DNA of 64,000 nt from Rhizobium rosettiformans (GCF_016806065.1 NZ_CP032405.1:2508001-2572000), one strand, 5' to 3'. Positions 8,703 through 18,139 are shown, counted from the stretch's first letter. Made by a program: numbers and translations. The notes: a model not told the origin generated them from the sequence alone.

Positions 8703-8961
8703 GTGTATGACCTCTGTTGCATTGATCCGGCTCGATGCAATGCACGCACGGTCTCAGCTTTAGAGAGGTCCGGTCCGGGCATGGCATCGAGCGTGCTCGA
8801 TGCGGTCCGACATCACGAGGGAAATCCGTCGTCAGAGGGGCCCGGTCCGCAGGAGCGGAAATGGGGGCCTGACACGGGGAGTTCAAGCCCCGTGACGAGA
8901 TAAAAACACAGGAATGCCATAATTGGAACGACGCTCTTTGGTCAGAGTGGCGCTGAAGCGA
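8703..8961 (-). other. Hairpin-rich leader upstream of terC
   Basis: Two clean inverted repeats lie here: CACGGGG (8873-8879) with CCCCGTG (8888-8894), and GCATCGAGC (8784-8792) with GCTCGATGC (8795-8803). The first may end the upstream methyltransferase transcript, although no T-run follows on the minus strand. Minus-strand sequence near 8755 reads GAGACC, a feature of yybP-ykoY aptamers, but the diagnostic GGGGAGTA strand is missing. It is best treated as a structured leader of unknown function. Confidence 0.35.
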
Positions 8962-9873
8962 TCAGCTCCTCGCTCTAAGCGCCCCCGCAACCCGATGGAT
9001 ATGCTCCGCCCCGATCCCGCAGCAGCCGCCGATCATCGTGGCGCCTGCCTCTGCCCAGTCGCAGGCGAAGCGGGAATAGGTGTCGCCGGTGAGGTCCTGG
9101 CGCGTGTCGTGCAGCCCTTCATTCGCGGCCTTGTCGTCGGTGTCCGTCTCGAAGGCGTTGGCATAGACGCCGATCTTCAGGCTGACACCCTTTTCGGCAA
9201 ACACCGCTGCCGCCGTCTCAACCGCCTTTTTCATCACTTCGGGCTTGGCGCAGTTGAAGAGCAGTGCCTGAGCCCCAGAGCCCGCCGCCCATTCGGCAGC
9301 CGCGCGCACGGTTTCGCCCGACCGCAGCTTCGGCTCGCCACCGGCCACCTGGGCCGCATCGTCGGCGAGCGTAAACGAGATCCAGAAGGGCTTCGGCTGG
9401 GCCTGGATCGCCTTGCGCACGGCCTCGCCCTCGGCAATCAGGCTCAGCGTTTCGCCGAGCCAGACATCGACATGGGGGCTAAGGTTCTCGACCAGCACCT
9501 TCAGATAATCCTGCACCGTCGACGGGTCGAAATTCTCCGGCTCGTAGGAGCCGAAGATCGGCGGCAGTGACCCTGCGACGACAACCTTGCGACCTGCCGC
9601 ATCGGCAGCCTCCCGCGCCAACTGGCCGGAGAGCGCGATCAGGGCAGGGCCGTCCGCACGAAACCGCTCCTCCCCGATATGGAAGGGCACCAGCGCATAG
9701 GAATTGGTGGTGACGACATCGGCGCCGGCGGCAATGAACTCCTCATGCACCTGGCGGACGATATCGGGGCTGTTCATCAGTGCCAGCGCCGACCATTCCG
9801 GCTGCTTCAGCTCCGCGCCGAGCCGGAGAAGTTCGCGGCTCATGCCGCCGTCGAGGATCAGTGTGTCAGCCAT
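8962..9873 (-). CDS. Homocysteine S-methyltransferase family protein
   Basis: 303 residues. The fold starts with LILDGGMSRELLRLGAE, the family's N-terminal strand, and carries the three zinc cysteines: the one in LLFNCAKPEV and the pair in GGCCGIGAEHI. Enzymes of this family (MmuM, BHMT, MetH N-domain) move a methyl group from S-methylmethionine, betaine or another donor to homocysteine, making methionine; the donor is not visible. The ATG at 9873 has GGAG about 8 bases upstream. It is the last gene of a minus-strand run that begins with an ABC importer and a trans-sulfuration enzyme, which points to sulfur amino acid salvage. Confidence 0.88.
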   Translation of the reverse strand: MADTLILDGGMSRELLRLGAELKQPEWSALALMNSPDIVRQVHEEFIAAGADVVTTNSYALVPFHIGEERFRADGPALIALSGQLAREAADAAGRKVVVAGSLPPIFGSYEPENFDPSTVQDYLKVLVENLSPHVDVWLGETLSLIAEGEAVRKAIQAQPKPFWISFTLADDAAQVAGGEPKLRSGETVRAAAEWAAGSGAQALLFNCAKPEVMKKAVETAAAVFAEKGVSLKIGVYANAFETDTDDKAANEGLHDTRQDLTGDTYSRFACDWAEAGATMIGGCCGIGAEHIHRVAGALRARS

Positions 9874-9896
9874 GGAATGGTCTCCGTTGGATACGG

Positions 9897-11129
9897 TCAA
9901 GGGGTGAGCGCCTGGTCGAGATCGGCGATGATGTCTGCGGGTGTCTCAAGGCCGATCGACAGGCGGAAGAGCCCGTCGCTGGCATAGGCGCGATAATCGG
10001 AAAGGGCTTCGCCGGTGAGGCGGAAGGTGGAGGTCATCATTTCCTCGGTATCGAGCAGCACCACGAGGCTGCGCTGGTGACCGAGCGAAAAGGCATAGTG
10101 GGCAACACGTAGACGTGTCGCGAGCCGCTCTGCGGCGGCTTTCGGCTCGCGCGTGCGAAACGCAATCATGCCGCCGAACACGTCCATCTGGCGCTTGGCG
10201 AGATCATGTTGAGGGTGGGAGCTCAGACCCGGATAAATCACACGCTCGACCTCTGGATGCCCTTCCAGGAAGGTTGCGACCGCAAGGGCGCTGTCCGACG
10301 CCATGCGCAGGCGCGGATAAAGCGTGTCTATGCCACGCATGATCAGCCAGGCCGACTGGGCCGCAAGCGACGCTCCGAGATAGACGCCGGCGCGGCCCCT
10401 GATACGGGCAATCAGTTCCTTGCGTCCGATCACGGCCCCACCCAGCACGTCGCCATGGCCATTGATGAACTTGGTCAGCGAATGGATGACGAGATCGACG
10501 CCGAGCGACAGCGGCCGTGTGGCAACCGGTGTGGCAAAGGTGGAATCGACCGAGATCAGCGCGCCATGTTTATGGGCGATGGCCGCCAGCGCCTCGAGAT
10601 CGACGATGCGCAGGATCGGATTGACGGGGCTCTCGCAATGCACGAGCCGCGTATTCGGCCGCATGGCGGCTTCAACCAGATCGAGCCGCGCCATATTCAC
10701 CGGTGTCACCTCAATGCCGAAATCCGGCAACACCCGCTGCGTGAGTTCGACAGCGCCCGCGTAGCAGACATCCGAGACGACGAGATGGTCGCCGGCCTGG
10801 AGAAAGGTGAAGAGCGTTCCGGCAATCGCCGCCATGCCGGTCGCCGTCGCCAGCGCCTCCTCGGCGCCTTCGAGCGCTGCCAGCCGCTGTTCCAGCTGCC
10901 GCACGGTAGGGTTCGTCCAGCGGGCATAGAGATAGGGCAGATCGGCGAGATCAGCGACGCCATCGGCGGAGAAGGCACCGTCGCCCGGCATCAGCGCATT
11001 GTTGACCGACATCGAGACATTGGGCGCAATCGCCCCGGTCGTGGGATCGATCAACAGGCCGGCATCGAGTGCCCGGGTTTCAGGACCGGCAGACGCGGGC
11101 AGGGGATGGGTCACGAAGGTTTTCGTCAT
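9897..11129 (-). CDS. PLP-dependent trans-sulfuration enzyme (cystathionine gamma-synthase/methionine gamma-lyase family)
   Basis: 410 residues, normal for the Cys/Met metabolism PLP family. The N-terminus has YARWTNPTVRQLEQRLAALEGAE and the PLP phosphate region ATGMAAIAGTLF; the aspartate that contacts the cofactor nitrogen is in SVDSTFATP, and the Schiff-base lysine is in VIHSLTKFINGHGDVLGG. Cystathionine gamma-synthase, O-acylhomoserine sulfhydrylase, methionine gamma-lyase and cystathionine lyases share these motifs, so the reaction is uncertain. Its position between a methyltransferase and an amino-acid importer suggests catabolism or recycling of an imported sulfur amino acid. Start ATG at 11129; the ribosome site is weak. 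Confidence 0.87.
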   Translation of the reverse strand: MTKTFVTHPLPASAGPETRALDAGLLIDPTTGAIAPNVSMSVNNALMPGDGAFSADGVADLADLPYLYARWTNPTVRQLEQRLAALEGAEEALATATGMAAIAGTLFTFLQAGDHLVVSDVCYAGAVELTQRVLPDFGIEVTPVNMARLDLVEAAMRPNTRLVHCESPVNPILRIVDLEALAAIAHKHGALISVDSTFATPVATRPLSLGVDLVIHSLTKFINGHGDVLGGAVIGRKELIARIRGRAGVYLGASLAAQSAWLIMRGIDTLYPRLRMASDSALAVATFLEGHPEVERVIYPGLSSHPQHDLAKRQMDVFGGMIAFRTREPKAAAERLATRLRVAHYAFSLGHQRSLVVLLDTEEMMTSTFRLTGEALSDYRAYASDGLFRLSIGLETPADIIADLDQALTP

Positions 11130-11151
11130 GGCATTACACTTTCGGGCCGCC

Positions 11152-11841
11152 TCAGCGGCGGATCGGCACCTGCGCCTCGACAATGCCGAAGGCACGGGTG
11201 ATGAGCGCAGTGAGCGCGACATAGAAGAGGGTGACGACGAGCAGCGGTTCGTAGACGAGGAGCGTGTCCTGGCGAACCTTGAAGGCGACCGCATAGAGAT
11301 CCATGACCGTCACGGTAAAGGCCAGCGGCGTGGCTTTCAGCTGCAGCACGATTTCGCCGGCAATCGTCGGCAGTGCCGTGCGGATCGCGCGGGGCAACCA
11401 TATTCGCCGTGTGAGCTGCCACGGGCTCATGCCGAGCGAGCGTCCGGCTTCGAGTTCGCCCTTCGGCACGGACAAGAGCGCACCGCGCAGCACTTCCGAC
11501 TGGTAGGCCGCGAAGTTGAGCGTGAAGGAGACGGCGGCGAAGAAGAAGCCTTCGCGCAGGATCGGCCAGAGGAAGCTCTGGCGAAGTCCTGGCACCATCG
11601 GCAGCAGCGAGCCCACGCCGTAATAGAGCAGCCACAGCTGGATCAGCAGGGGCGTTCCGCGAAACACCGTGGAATAGCCGAGCGCGAGATTGCGGATGAC
11701 AGGCCCGCCGCTAACCCGCGCAAAGGCGAGGCCGACGGCCAGCACGAAGCCGATGCTCACCGAAATCACCAGCAGGGCCACGGTCTGCACGGCGCCGTCG
11801 ATCAGAAGCGGCCAATATTTCGCGATCCATTCAAAGTTCAT
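11152..11841 (-). CDS. Polar amino acid ABC transporter permease (HisM-like)
   Basis: 229 residues with about five transmembrane helices. The cytoplasmic EAA loop is clear (EAGRSLGMSPWQLTRRIWLPRAIRTALP) and docks on the ATPase. The N-terminal TVFRGTPLLIQLWLLYYG segment is typical of HisMQ/GlnP permeases. It probably forms a heterodimer with the permease encoded immediately upstream. GAGGGGGAC lies just before the ATG. The ligand of the importer is inferred from neighbours to be a sulfur-containing amino acid. Confidence 0.9.
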   Translation of the reverse strand: MNFEWIAKYWPLLIDGAVQTVALLVISVSIGFVLAVGLAFARVSGGPVIRNLALGYSTVFRGTPLLIQLWLLYYGVGSLLPMVPGLRQSFLWPILREGFFFAAVSFTLNFAAYQSEVLRGALLSVPKGELEAGRSLGMSPWQLTRRIWLPRAIRTALPTIAGEIVLQLKATPLAFTVTVMDLYAVAFKVRQDTLLVYEPLLVVTLFYVALTALITRAFGIVEAQVPIRR

Positions 11842-11853
11842 CTCACGTCCCCC

Positions 11854-12579
11854 TCAATGCGCCGGCTTCTGGCCCCGGCGCACGCGGCGCTCGATGCCAT
11901 GGAAGACGAGGTTGGAGAGAAGCGTGATGACCAGATAGAGAACTGCCGCCGCCAGGAAGAAGAGGAAATATTCCTTGGTATTGGCACCCGCGAGGCGCGT
12001 CGTCAGCGCCAGTTCCTGATAGCCGACGACGGCGACCAGAGCACTGTCCTTGGTGACCGACATCCAGAGATTGGCCATGCCGGGCAGGGCGTTAGGAAGC
12101 AGTGCCGGCAGGGTCACCCGACGAAAGCGCAGCAACGGCGACATGCCGAAGGCCCGCGCCGCCTCGAGCTGACCGGTGGGGATGGCGAGGATCGCGCCGC
12201 GCAGCACCTCGGTCATGTAAGCGCCCTGCACGAAGCCGAGCACGGCGACGGCGGCAATGAAACCGTTGACCTCTACGGTAGGCAGGCCAAATGCCATCAG
12301 CAGCCGGTTGAGGCCGTCGGTGCCGGCATAATAGAGCCCGACGATCAGGATCAGCTCCGGCACCGCCCGGATGACAGAGGTATAGCCCTTGAGGATCAGT
12401 CCGACCGTCCGGTTGTTGGAAAGCTTGCCGAGCGCCCCGAACAGACCGATGACGAGGCCGATCGTATAGGCGCAGGCCGAGATGGCGACGGTGGTCGCAG
12501 CACCTGTCAAAAGCGCGCCGCCCCAGCCCGGAGGCTGAAGCGCCAGCAATTGCCATGCCGTCATTGATCCCGTCGCCAT
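11854..12579 (-). CDS. Polar amino acid ABC transporter permease (HisQ-like)
   Basis: 241 residues, about five helices, with the EAA loop EAARAFGMSPLLRFRRVTLPAL and the upstream TSVIRAVPELILIVGLYY motif. It is the partner of the adjacent permease. Only 12 bases separate the two genes, which implies translational coupling within the importer operon. Some sequence difference between the two EAA loops is normal for heterodimeric HisQM pairs. Confidence 0.9.
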   Translation of the reverse strand: MATGSMTAWQLLALQPPGWGGALLTGAATTVAISACAYTIGLVIGLFGALGKLSNNRTVGLILKGYTSVIRAVPELILIVGLYYAGTDGLNRLLMAFGLPTVEVNGFIAAVAVLGFVQGAYMTEVLRGAILAIPTGQLEAARAFGMSPLLRFRRVTLPALLPNALPGMANLWMSVTKDSALVAVVGYQELALTTRLAGANTKEYFLFFLAAAVLYLVITLLSNLVFHGIERRVRRGQKPAH

Positions 12580-12600
12580 CTCGTCTGCGATCCCTGCCGA

Positions 12601-13371
12601 TTACTGGCCGTAGACGTCGAAGGTGAAATAGGCCTTCGTGATCTCGTCATACTTTCCGGAAGCGCGGACGGCAGCGATCGCCGCATTCAGCTTGGCCTTC
12701 AGCTCTGTGTCTTCCTTGCGCAACCCACCGCCGATCCCGGTGCCGAGAACCGACGGATCAGCCGCCACGTCGCCCATGTCGGCGCAGCAAGCCTTGCCGA
12801 AATCGGTCTTGAGGAAATCGGCAAGCGGGATCGCGTCGCCAAAGACATAGTCGATGCGGCCGGCGGAAAGGTCCTGGAAGGCTTCGTCGAGGGTAGCGTA
12901 GGTCTGCTCTTCGGCCTTGTCGGCGAAGTGCTTCGCATAATAGGCCGACTGCACGGTCGAAACCTGGATGCCGATCGTCTTGCCGTCGACCGCCTCAGGC
13001 GTCGCACCCGGGGTCGCGTCCTTCGGTCCGATCAGCTTGCTCGGCGTATTGTAGTATTTGTCGGTGAAGTCGATCGTCTTGAGACGCTCCTCGGTGATCG
13101 ACATCGACGACCAGATGACGTCGAACTTCTTCGTCTGCAGCGCCGGGATCAGGCCGTCCCAGGAGACGTCGACGACCGAGCAGGTCTCCTTCATCTCCGC
13201 GCAGACGGCGTTCATCAGATCGATTTCCCAACCCTTCCAGGTGCCGGAGGCATCCTTGGCGAAGAAGGGCGGATAGGCCTCGTTCATGATGCCGAAGCGG
13301 ACTTCGGCCTGGGCGGTGACGGCGGTTGCCGCAAAGGCGGCACCGGCGAGAAGAAGAGAGATCAGTTTCAT
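12601..13371 (-). CDS. Periplasmic amino-acid-binding protein of the ABC importer
   Basis: 256 residues. A Sec signal peptide (MKLISLLLAGAAFAATAV, cleavage after TAQA) precedes a family-3 solute-binding fold: VRFGIMNEAYPPFFAKDASG, then GWEIDLMNAVC and FDVIWSSMSITEERLKTIDFT, the usual amino-acid-binding strands. An unusual CC pair (GKACCADMG) lies in the second lobe. Ligand unknown; the neighbourhood suggests a methionine- or cystine-like compound. GGGGAAAA upstream supports the ATG at 13371 over an earlier in-frame one. Confidence 0.9.
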   Translation of the reverse strand: MKLISLLLAGAAFAATAVTAQAEVRFGIMNEAYPPFFAKDASGTWKGWEIDLMNAVCAEMKETCSVVDVSWDGLIPALQTKKFDVIWSSMSITEERLKTIDFTDKYYNTPSKLIGPKDATPGATPEAVDGKTIGIQVSTVQSAYYAKHFADKAEEQTYATLDEAFQDLSAGRIDYVFGDAIPLADFLKTDFGKACCADMGDVAADPSVLGTGIGGGLRKEDTELKAKLNAAIAAVRASGKYDEITKAYFTFDVYGQ

Positions 13372-13412
13372 CGTCGTTTTCCCCGAGTAGTTGGATGGTT
13401 CTGGATCTGTGT

Positions 13413-14204
13413 TCAATCAGTCCCGCGCCCACCAAGGCTGCGGGTGAATTCACGGCAACGGGCGCTTTTCGGATCGCCGAAGACCTGGTCCGGCGGTCCC
13501 TCTTCCTCGACGCGCCCCTTGTCGAGGAACATCACATGGCTGGAGACCTCGCGGGCAAAGCTCATCTCATGCGTGACGAGCAGCATGGTGCGGCCCTCTT
13601 CGGCGAGATCGCGGATGACCTTCAGCACCTCGCCGACCAGTTCGGGATCGAGCGCAGAGGTCGGCTCGTCGAACAGCATGACGGCCGGATCGACGCAGAG
13701 TGCGCGGGCAATCGCCGCCCGCTGTTGCTGGCCGCCGGAGAGAAATGCCGGATAGGCATCACGCTTGTCGTAGAGCCCGACCTTGGCAAGCAGCGCTTCC
13801 GCCTTTTCGATCGCTTCGCGGCGCGGCATTTTCAGAACGTGAACAGGTGCCTCGATGACGTTTTCCAGTACCGTGCGATGAGCCCAGAGATTGAAGCTCT
13901 GGAACACCATGCCAAGGCCGGTGCGCAGCCGTTCCAGCTGCTTGCGGTCGGCGGCTTCGAGGCTGCCCTTGCGGGACGGGCGTAACTTGAGCTCTTCACC
14001 GCCCACCACGATGCGGCCGCGGTCGGGCGCTTCGAGCAGGTTGATGCAGCGCAGGAAGGTGCTCTTGCCGGAACCGGACGAGCCGATGATCGAGATCACG
14101 TCCCCGCGTTGGGCCGTGGCAGAGATGCCCTTCAGAACCTCGATGCCGGCGAAACTCTTGTGGATGTCGTGCACGTCGAGCGCGGCCGGGGCGGTTCCTG
14201 TCAT
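13413..14204 (-). CDS. Amino acid ABC transporter ATP-binding protein
   Basis: 263 residues. Walker A is IIGSSGSGKSTFLRC, the Q-loop is VFQSFNLWAH, the signature is LSGGQQQRAAIARAL, Walker B is VMLFDEPTSALDPELV and the switch histidine is in LLVTHEMSFAREV. These match HisP/GlnQ-type polar amino acid importers. It is the first gene of the minus-strand sulfur cluster and faces the divergent Lrp-family regulator across 182 bases, which probably hold both promoters. Confidence 0.93.
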   Translation of the reverse strand: MTGTAPAALDVHDIHKSFAGIEVLKGISATAQRGDVISIIGSSGSGKSTFLRCINLLEAPDRGRIVVGGEELKLRPSRKGSLEAADRKQLERLRTGLGMVFQSFNLWAHRTVLENVIEAPVHVLKMPRREAIEKAEALLAKVGLYDKRDAYPAFLSGGQQQRAAIARALCVDPAVMLFDEPTSALDPELVGEVLKVIRDLAEEGRTMLLVTHEMSFAREVSSHVMFLDKGRVEEEGPPDQVFGDPKSARCREFTRSLGGRGTD

Positions 14205-14386
14205 CTTGATCCCAGGTAGTTTGACAATTGCGAGACCATAGGAGGCCGAAGCTGCGGATTTCGAGCGCATTTCAGCGGCAATGTGGGAAAATCCTGCGTC
14301 AGAGCATCAGATGGTGCGGAAAGATGGCGCAATAAGTCAAAATCGGATAAGGGGGCGAAAACGAGGTCGCGCAAGGAGGGGGAACC

Positions 14387-14857
14387 ATGCCGGAAAAGCT
14401 CGATCAATTCGACCGCAGCATTCTCGAAGTGGTGCAGAGGGATTGCCAGCTTAAGGCGGAAGCCATCGCCGACAAGGTGGGTCTGTCGCCATCGGCCGTG
14501 CAGCGCAGGCTTCGCCGTCTCCGCGACGAAGGCATCATCACCGCCGAGATTGCCGTGGTGAACCGCAAGGCAACGAGCTTCCCGATGACCTTCATCACCG
14601 GCATGGAAATCGAACGCGACAATTACGATGCGCTTGCCCGCTTCAGAGCCTGGGCCGACAAGCAGGAGCACGTCCAGCAGGTCTATTACGTCACCGGCCA
14701 AGTCGATCTCGTCGCCATCATCACCGCCCGCGACGTTGAGCATTACGACGATATCAGCGCGCAATTGATGGCGGAGAACCCGCAGATACGCCGCATGCAC
14801 ACCAATGTCGTGCTGCGCGACGTCAAGGTCGGCCTGCATATTCCGGTCGGGGAATGA
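14387..14857 (+). CDS. Lrp/AsnC family transcriptional regulator
   Basis: 156 residues. An N-terminal winged helix-turn-helix (LDQFDRSILEVVQRDCQLKAEAIADKVGLSPSAVQRRLRRL, described by its ends LDQFD and QRRLRRL) is joined to a RAM ligand-binding domain with VQQVYYVTGQVDLVAIITA. Such proteins sense amino acids as octamers. Divergent placement next to the ABC/sulfur cluster suggests it controls that operon and perhaps itself in response to methionine or a related ligand. AAGGAGGGGG before the ATG is a strong ribosome site. Confidence 0.92.
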   Translation: MPEKLDQFDRSILEVVQRDCQLKAEAIADKVGLSPSAVQRRLRRLRDEGIITAEIAVVNRKATSFPMTFITGMEIERDNYDALARFRAWADKQEHVQQVYYVTGQVDLVAIITARDVEHYDDISAQLMAENPQIRRMHTNVVLRDVKVGLHIPVGE

Positions 14858-14972
14858 GCGAAGATTTCCGCCTGCGCCAGCATATCCCTGAACTTCGTCA
14901 AATACGAGGTTGACGCCCCTCTCTCGCCTCCCCATGATGTCGCAATTGCTTACATTGTTTGGGAGGACAATC

Positions 14973-15929
14973 ATGCATTTTTCGAGACTTAGCACTTTGG
15001 CTGCTGCCGCGCTGGCCGCATCTGTCGCATTTGGTACATCCGGCGCACGCGCCGAGCAGTTCGTCAACGTGCTGACTGGTGGCACCTCGGGCGTCTACTA
15101 TCCGCTGGGCGTCGCCCTGTCGAAGATCTACGGCGACAAGATCCCGGATGTCCGCACCCAGGTGCAGGCGACCAAGGCCTCGGTCGAAAACCTCAATCTG
15201 TTGCAGCAGGGCAAGGGCGAAATCGGCTTCTCGCTCGGCGATAGCGTCAAGCTCGCGGCGGAAGGCGATGCCGATGCCGGCTTCAAGGCACCGCTCGACA
15301 AGCTGCGTGGCATCGCCGCCATCTACCCCAACTTCATTCAGATCGTCGCGACGAAGGATTCCGGCGTGACCTCGCTTGCCGATCTCAAGGGCAAGAGCCT
15401 GTCCGTTGGCGCCCCGAAGTCGGGCACGGAACTCAATGCCCGTGCCATCCTCGAAGCCGCGAGCATGAGCTATGAAGATCTCGGCAAGACCGAATATCTG
15501 CCCTTTGCGGAGTCCGTCGAACTGATCAAGAACCGCCAGCTCGACGCGACGCTCCAGTCCGCTGGCCTCGGGGTTGCCTCGCTGAAAGACTTGTCCACCT
15601 CGTTGCCGGTCTCTTTGGTTGCCGTTCCGGCCGAAGTGGCAACCGCACTCGGCGATCCCTACATCGCGGCGACCATTCCCGCTGGCACCTATGAGGGCCA
15701 GACGGAGGACGTGCCGACGGTCGCGGTCGTGAACTTCCTCGTGACCCATTCCGAGGTGTCCGACGATCTCGCCTACGAGATGACCAAGCAACTCTTTGAG
15801 AACCTGCCGGAGATCCAGGCTGCGCATAACGCCGCCAAGGACATCAAGCTGGAAGATGCCACCAAGGGCATGCCGATCCCGCTGCATCCGGGTGCTGAGC
15901 GCTACTACAAGGAAAAGGGAATGCTGTGA
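14973..15929 (+). CDS. TAXI-family TRAP transporter substrate-binding protein
   Basis: 318 residues. A signal peptide (MHFSRLSTLAAAALAASVA, cleavage after ARA) is followed by the TAXI hallmark VNVLTGGTSGVYYPLGVAL and a family-16-like two-lobe fold (LNLLQQGKGEIGFSLGDS, LKGKSLSVGAPKSGTELNARAIL). GGAGGA 6 bases before the ATG fixes the start. It delivers a carboxylate-type ligand to the fused permease encoded next; the ligand cannot be named. It starts a three-gene unit with the permease and a DUF1850 protein. Confidence 0.93.
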   Translation: MHFSRLSTLAAAALAASVAFGTSGARAEQFVNVLTGGTSGVYYPLGVALSKIYGDKIPDVRTQVQATKASVENLNLLQQGKGEIGFSLGDSVKLAAEGDADAGFKAPLDKLRGIAAIYPNFIQIVATKDSGVTSLADLKGKSLSVGAPKSGTELNARAILEAASMSYEDLGKTEYLPFAESVELIKNRQLDATLQSAGLGVASLKDLSTSLPVSLVAVPAEVATALGDPYIAATIPAGTYEGQTEDVPTVAVVNFLVTHSEVSDDLAYEMTKQLFENLPEIQAAHNAAKDIKLEDATKGMPIPLHPGAERYYKEKGML

Positions 15930-16021
15930 GCCCTGCGGGCTTCTGAAATTCTCGGAAGGGCCGGGCGGCAACCATGCCGTCCGGTCCTTTGCCCCTTTGC
16001 TTACCCTTCGGACGGATACCC

Positions 16022-18139
16022 ATGAGCGCCACGACTGCGGACCAGACCCTGTCGCATGAACCGAACACCCATGAGCAGCTTTTTCCGGCGACGGCCGAGG
16101 GCAAGCTGCTCTATGGCATCGCCGTTGCCTTCTCGCTCTTTCAGATCGCAACCGCGGCCCATCTGATCGACCTGCCGAGCCAGCTCGTCCGCTCCACCCA
16201 TGTCGCCTTCCTTCTGCTGCTCGGCTTCCCGCTGGTGGCCGCCAATCTGCGCAAAGGCGCGATCTACACCGCAGGCGCCTGGGCGCTAGCCACTGCAGGC
16301 GTCGCCGTCGCCGTCTACCAGTATGTCGAATACGAGCCGCTGATCCTGCGCGCCGGTGATCTCGTCACCATGGATCTCTATTTCGGGGTCCTCGCCATCG
16401 CCACCGTCTTCGTCGGCGCCTGGGTGATCATGGGGCCGGCCCTGCCGATTATCTCGGGCCTCTTCCTCGGCTATTGTTTCTTCGGTGAGTATCTTCCATC
16501 GCCGCTCAATCACCGCGGCTACGATTTTTCCCAGGTGATCGACCATATGGCTTATGGCACCGAGGGCATCTATGGCGTGCCGACCTATGTGTCGTCGTCC
16601 TATATTTTCCTCTTCATCCTGTTCGGCTCCTTCCTGGAACGAGCCGGCATGATCAAGCTGTTCACCGATGTGTCCCTCGGCCTCGTCGGCCACAAGCGCG
16701 GCGGCCCGGCCAAGGTCTCGGTCATCTCGTCGGGCCTGATGGGCACGATCTCAGGCTCGGGCGTCGCCAATGTCGTCACGACAGGCCAGTTCACCATCCC
16801 CCTGATGAAGCGCTTCGGCTATCGCCCCGCCTTTGCCGGCGGCGTCGAGGCGACCTCGTCCATGGGCGGCCAGATCATGCCACCGGTTATGGGCGCCGTC
16901 GCTTTCATCATGGCCGAAACGCTCGGCGTCGAATATGCCGAGATCGTCAAGGCAGCGCTGATCCCCGCCATTCTCTATTTCTGCTCGGTCTTCTGGATGG
17001 TGCATCTCGAAGCCGGCAAGCGCGGCCTGAGCGGCCTCGACCCGAAGGATCTTCCGTCTGCGACTGCGGCGATCCGCCAGCACTGGTACCTATTGCTGCC
17101 GCTGGCAGCCCTCGTCTGGCTGCTCTTCTCAGGCTACACGCCACTCTTTGCAGGAACCGCAGGCCTAGCGCTCACCATGCTGCTCATCCTCGGCAGCTCG
17201 ATCGCCATCGGTATGTCGAACACCGCGATCCGCACCATCTTCTGGATCGGCATCGGCCTCGCCGGTGCCTCCTTCTTCCAGTATGGCTTCCGCGCAGTCC
17301 TGATTGCTATTCTGGTGCTGATTGCCTGGAATTTTCTGGTCAAGGGTGGCCGACAAGCCCTGAAACTGAGCGTCGATAGCCTGGCGGATGGTGCCAAGAC
17401 GGCGCTGCCGGTCGGCGTCGCCTGTGCCGTGGTCGGCATCATCGTCGGCACCATGACGCTCACGGGCGCTGCCAACACCTTCGGCCAGTTCGTCGTTGCG
17501 GTCGGCCAGCACAGCCTCTTCCTGTCGCTGGTCCTCACCATGCTCACCTGCATCCTGCTCGGCATGGGCATTCCGACCATCCCGAATTACATCATCACTT
17601 CCTCGATCGCCGGCCCCGCATTGCTCGAACTCGGCGTCCCGCTGATCGTTAGCCACATGTTCGTCTTCTATTTCGGCATTCTCGCCGACCTGACCCCACC
17701 GGTGGCGCTTGCATGCTTCGCGGCGGCCCCGATCGCGAGGGAATCGGGCCTGCGCATCTCCTTCGAGGCGGTGAAGGTGGCGGCCGCTGGCTTCGTCATT
17801 CCCTTCATGGCCGTCTACACGCCGGCCCTGATGCTACAGGATGGCGGTCCGCTCGCCGAGGCCATCGGCTATCCGCTCGCTGTCCTCTACATTGTCCTCA
17901 AAGCGAGCCTGTCGATCGGTCTCTGGGGTGTTGCCGTCATCGGCTATCTCAACCGGCCGCTGCCGCTCCTGCACCGCCTGATCGCTGCCGCCGCCGCCTT
18001 CTTCCTCGTCGCGGCCCTGCCGATCACCGATGAGATCGGTGGCGCGCTCGTCCTGATCTTTGCCCTCATGGCCTGGAAGTTCCCTGGCAAGGCCTCTGGG
18101 CCAATCGCCACGGCACCGCCCAAGACAGGGGCGCCATGA
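16022..18139 (+). CDS. TRAP transporter fused permease (4TM-12TM type)
   Basis: 705 residues with many transmembrane segments, consistent with fusion of the small DctQ and large DctM subunits as in TAXI systems. Conserved parts are GSFLERAGMIKLFTDVSLGLVGHKRGGPAKVSV, SGSGVANVVTTGQFTIPLMKRFGY and ATSSMGGQIMPPVMGAVAFIMAE (each a known DctM/DUF3394-type segment, listed by their first residues GSFLERAG, SGSGVANV and ATSSMGGQ). It uses an ion gradient rather than ATP. The ATG at 16022 is chosen; an upstream in-frame ATG at 15974 adds a non-conserved stretch. The stop overlaps the next gene by 4 bases. Confidence 0.92.
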   Translation: MSATTADQTLSHEPNTHEQLFPATAEGKLLYGIAVAFSLFQIATAAHLIDLPSQLVRSTHVAFLLLLGFPLVAANLRKGAIYTAGAWALATAGVAVAVYQYVEYEPLILRAGDLVTMDLYFGVLAIATVFVGAWVIMGPALPIISGLFLGYCFFGEYLPSPLNHRGYDFSQVIDHMAYGTEGIYGVPTYVSSSYIFLFILFGSFLERAGMIKLFTDVSLGLVGHKRGGPAKVSVISSGLMGTISGSGVANVVTTGQFTIPLMKRFGYRPAFAGGVEATSSMGGQIMPPVMGAVAFIMAETLGVEYAEIVKAALIPAILYFCSVFWMVHLEAGKRGLSGLDPKDLPSATAAIRQHWYLLLPLAALVWLLFSGYTPLFAGTAGLALTMLLILGSSIAIGMSNTAIRTIFWIGIGLAGASFFQYGFRAVLIAILVLIAWNFLVKGGRQALKLSVDSLADGAKTALPVGVACAVVGIIVGTMTLTGAANTFGQFVVAVGQHSLFLSLVLTMLTCILLGMGIPTIPNYIITSSIAGPALLELGVPLIVSHMFVFYFGILADLTPPVALACFAAAPIARESGLRISFEAVKVAAAGFVIPFMAVYTPALMLQDGGPLAEAIGYPLAVLYIVLKASLSIGLWGVAVIGYLNRPLPLLHRLIAAAAAFFLVAALPITDEIGGALVLIFALMAWKFPGKASGPIATAPPKTGAP

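Noticed and set aside
8703..8961. yybP-ykoY manganese riboswitch before terC
   Set aside because: The leader is structured and holds a GAGACC, but the conserved GGGGAGTA strand is not found on the minus strand.
14205..14386. SAM-II type riboswitch before the sulfur cluster
   Set aside because: No matching pseudoknot motif was recognised; the Lrp regulator is a sufficient explanation for control.
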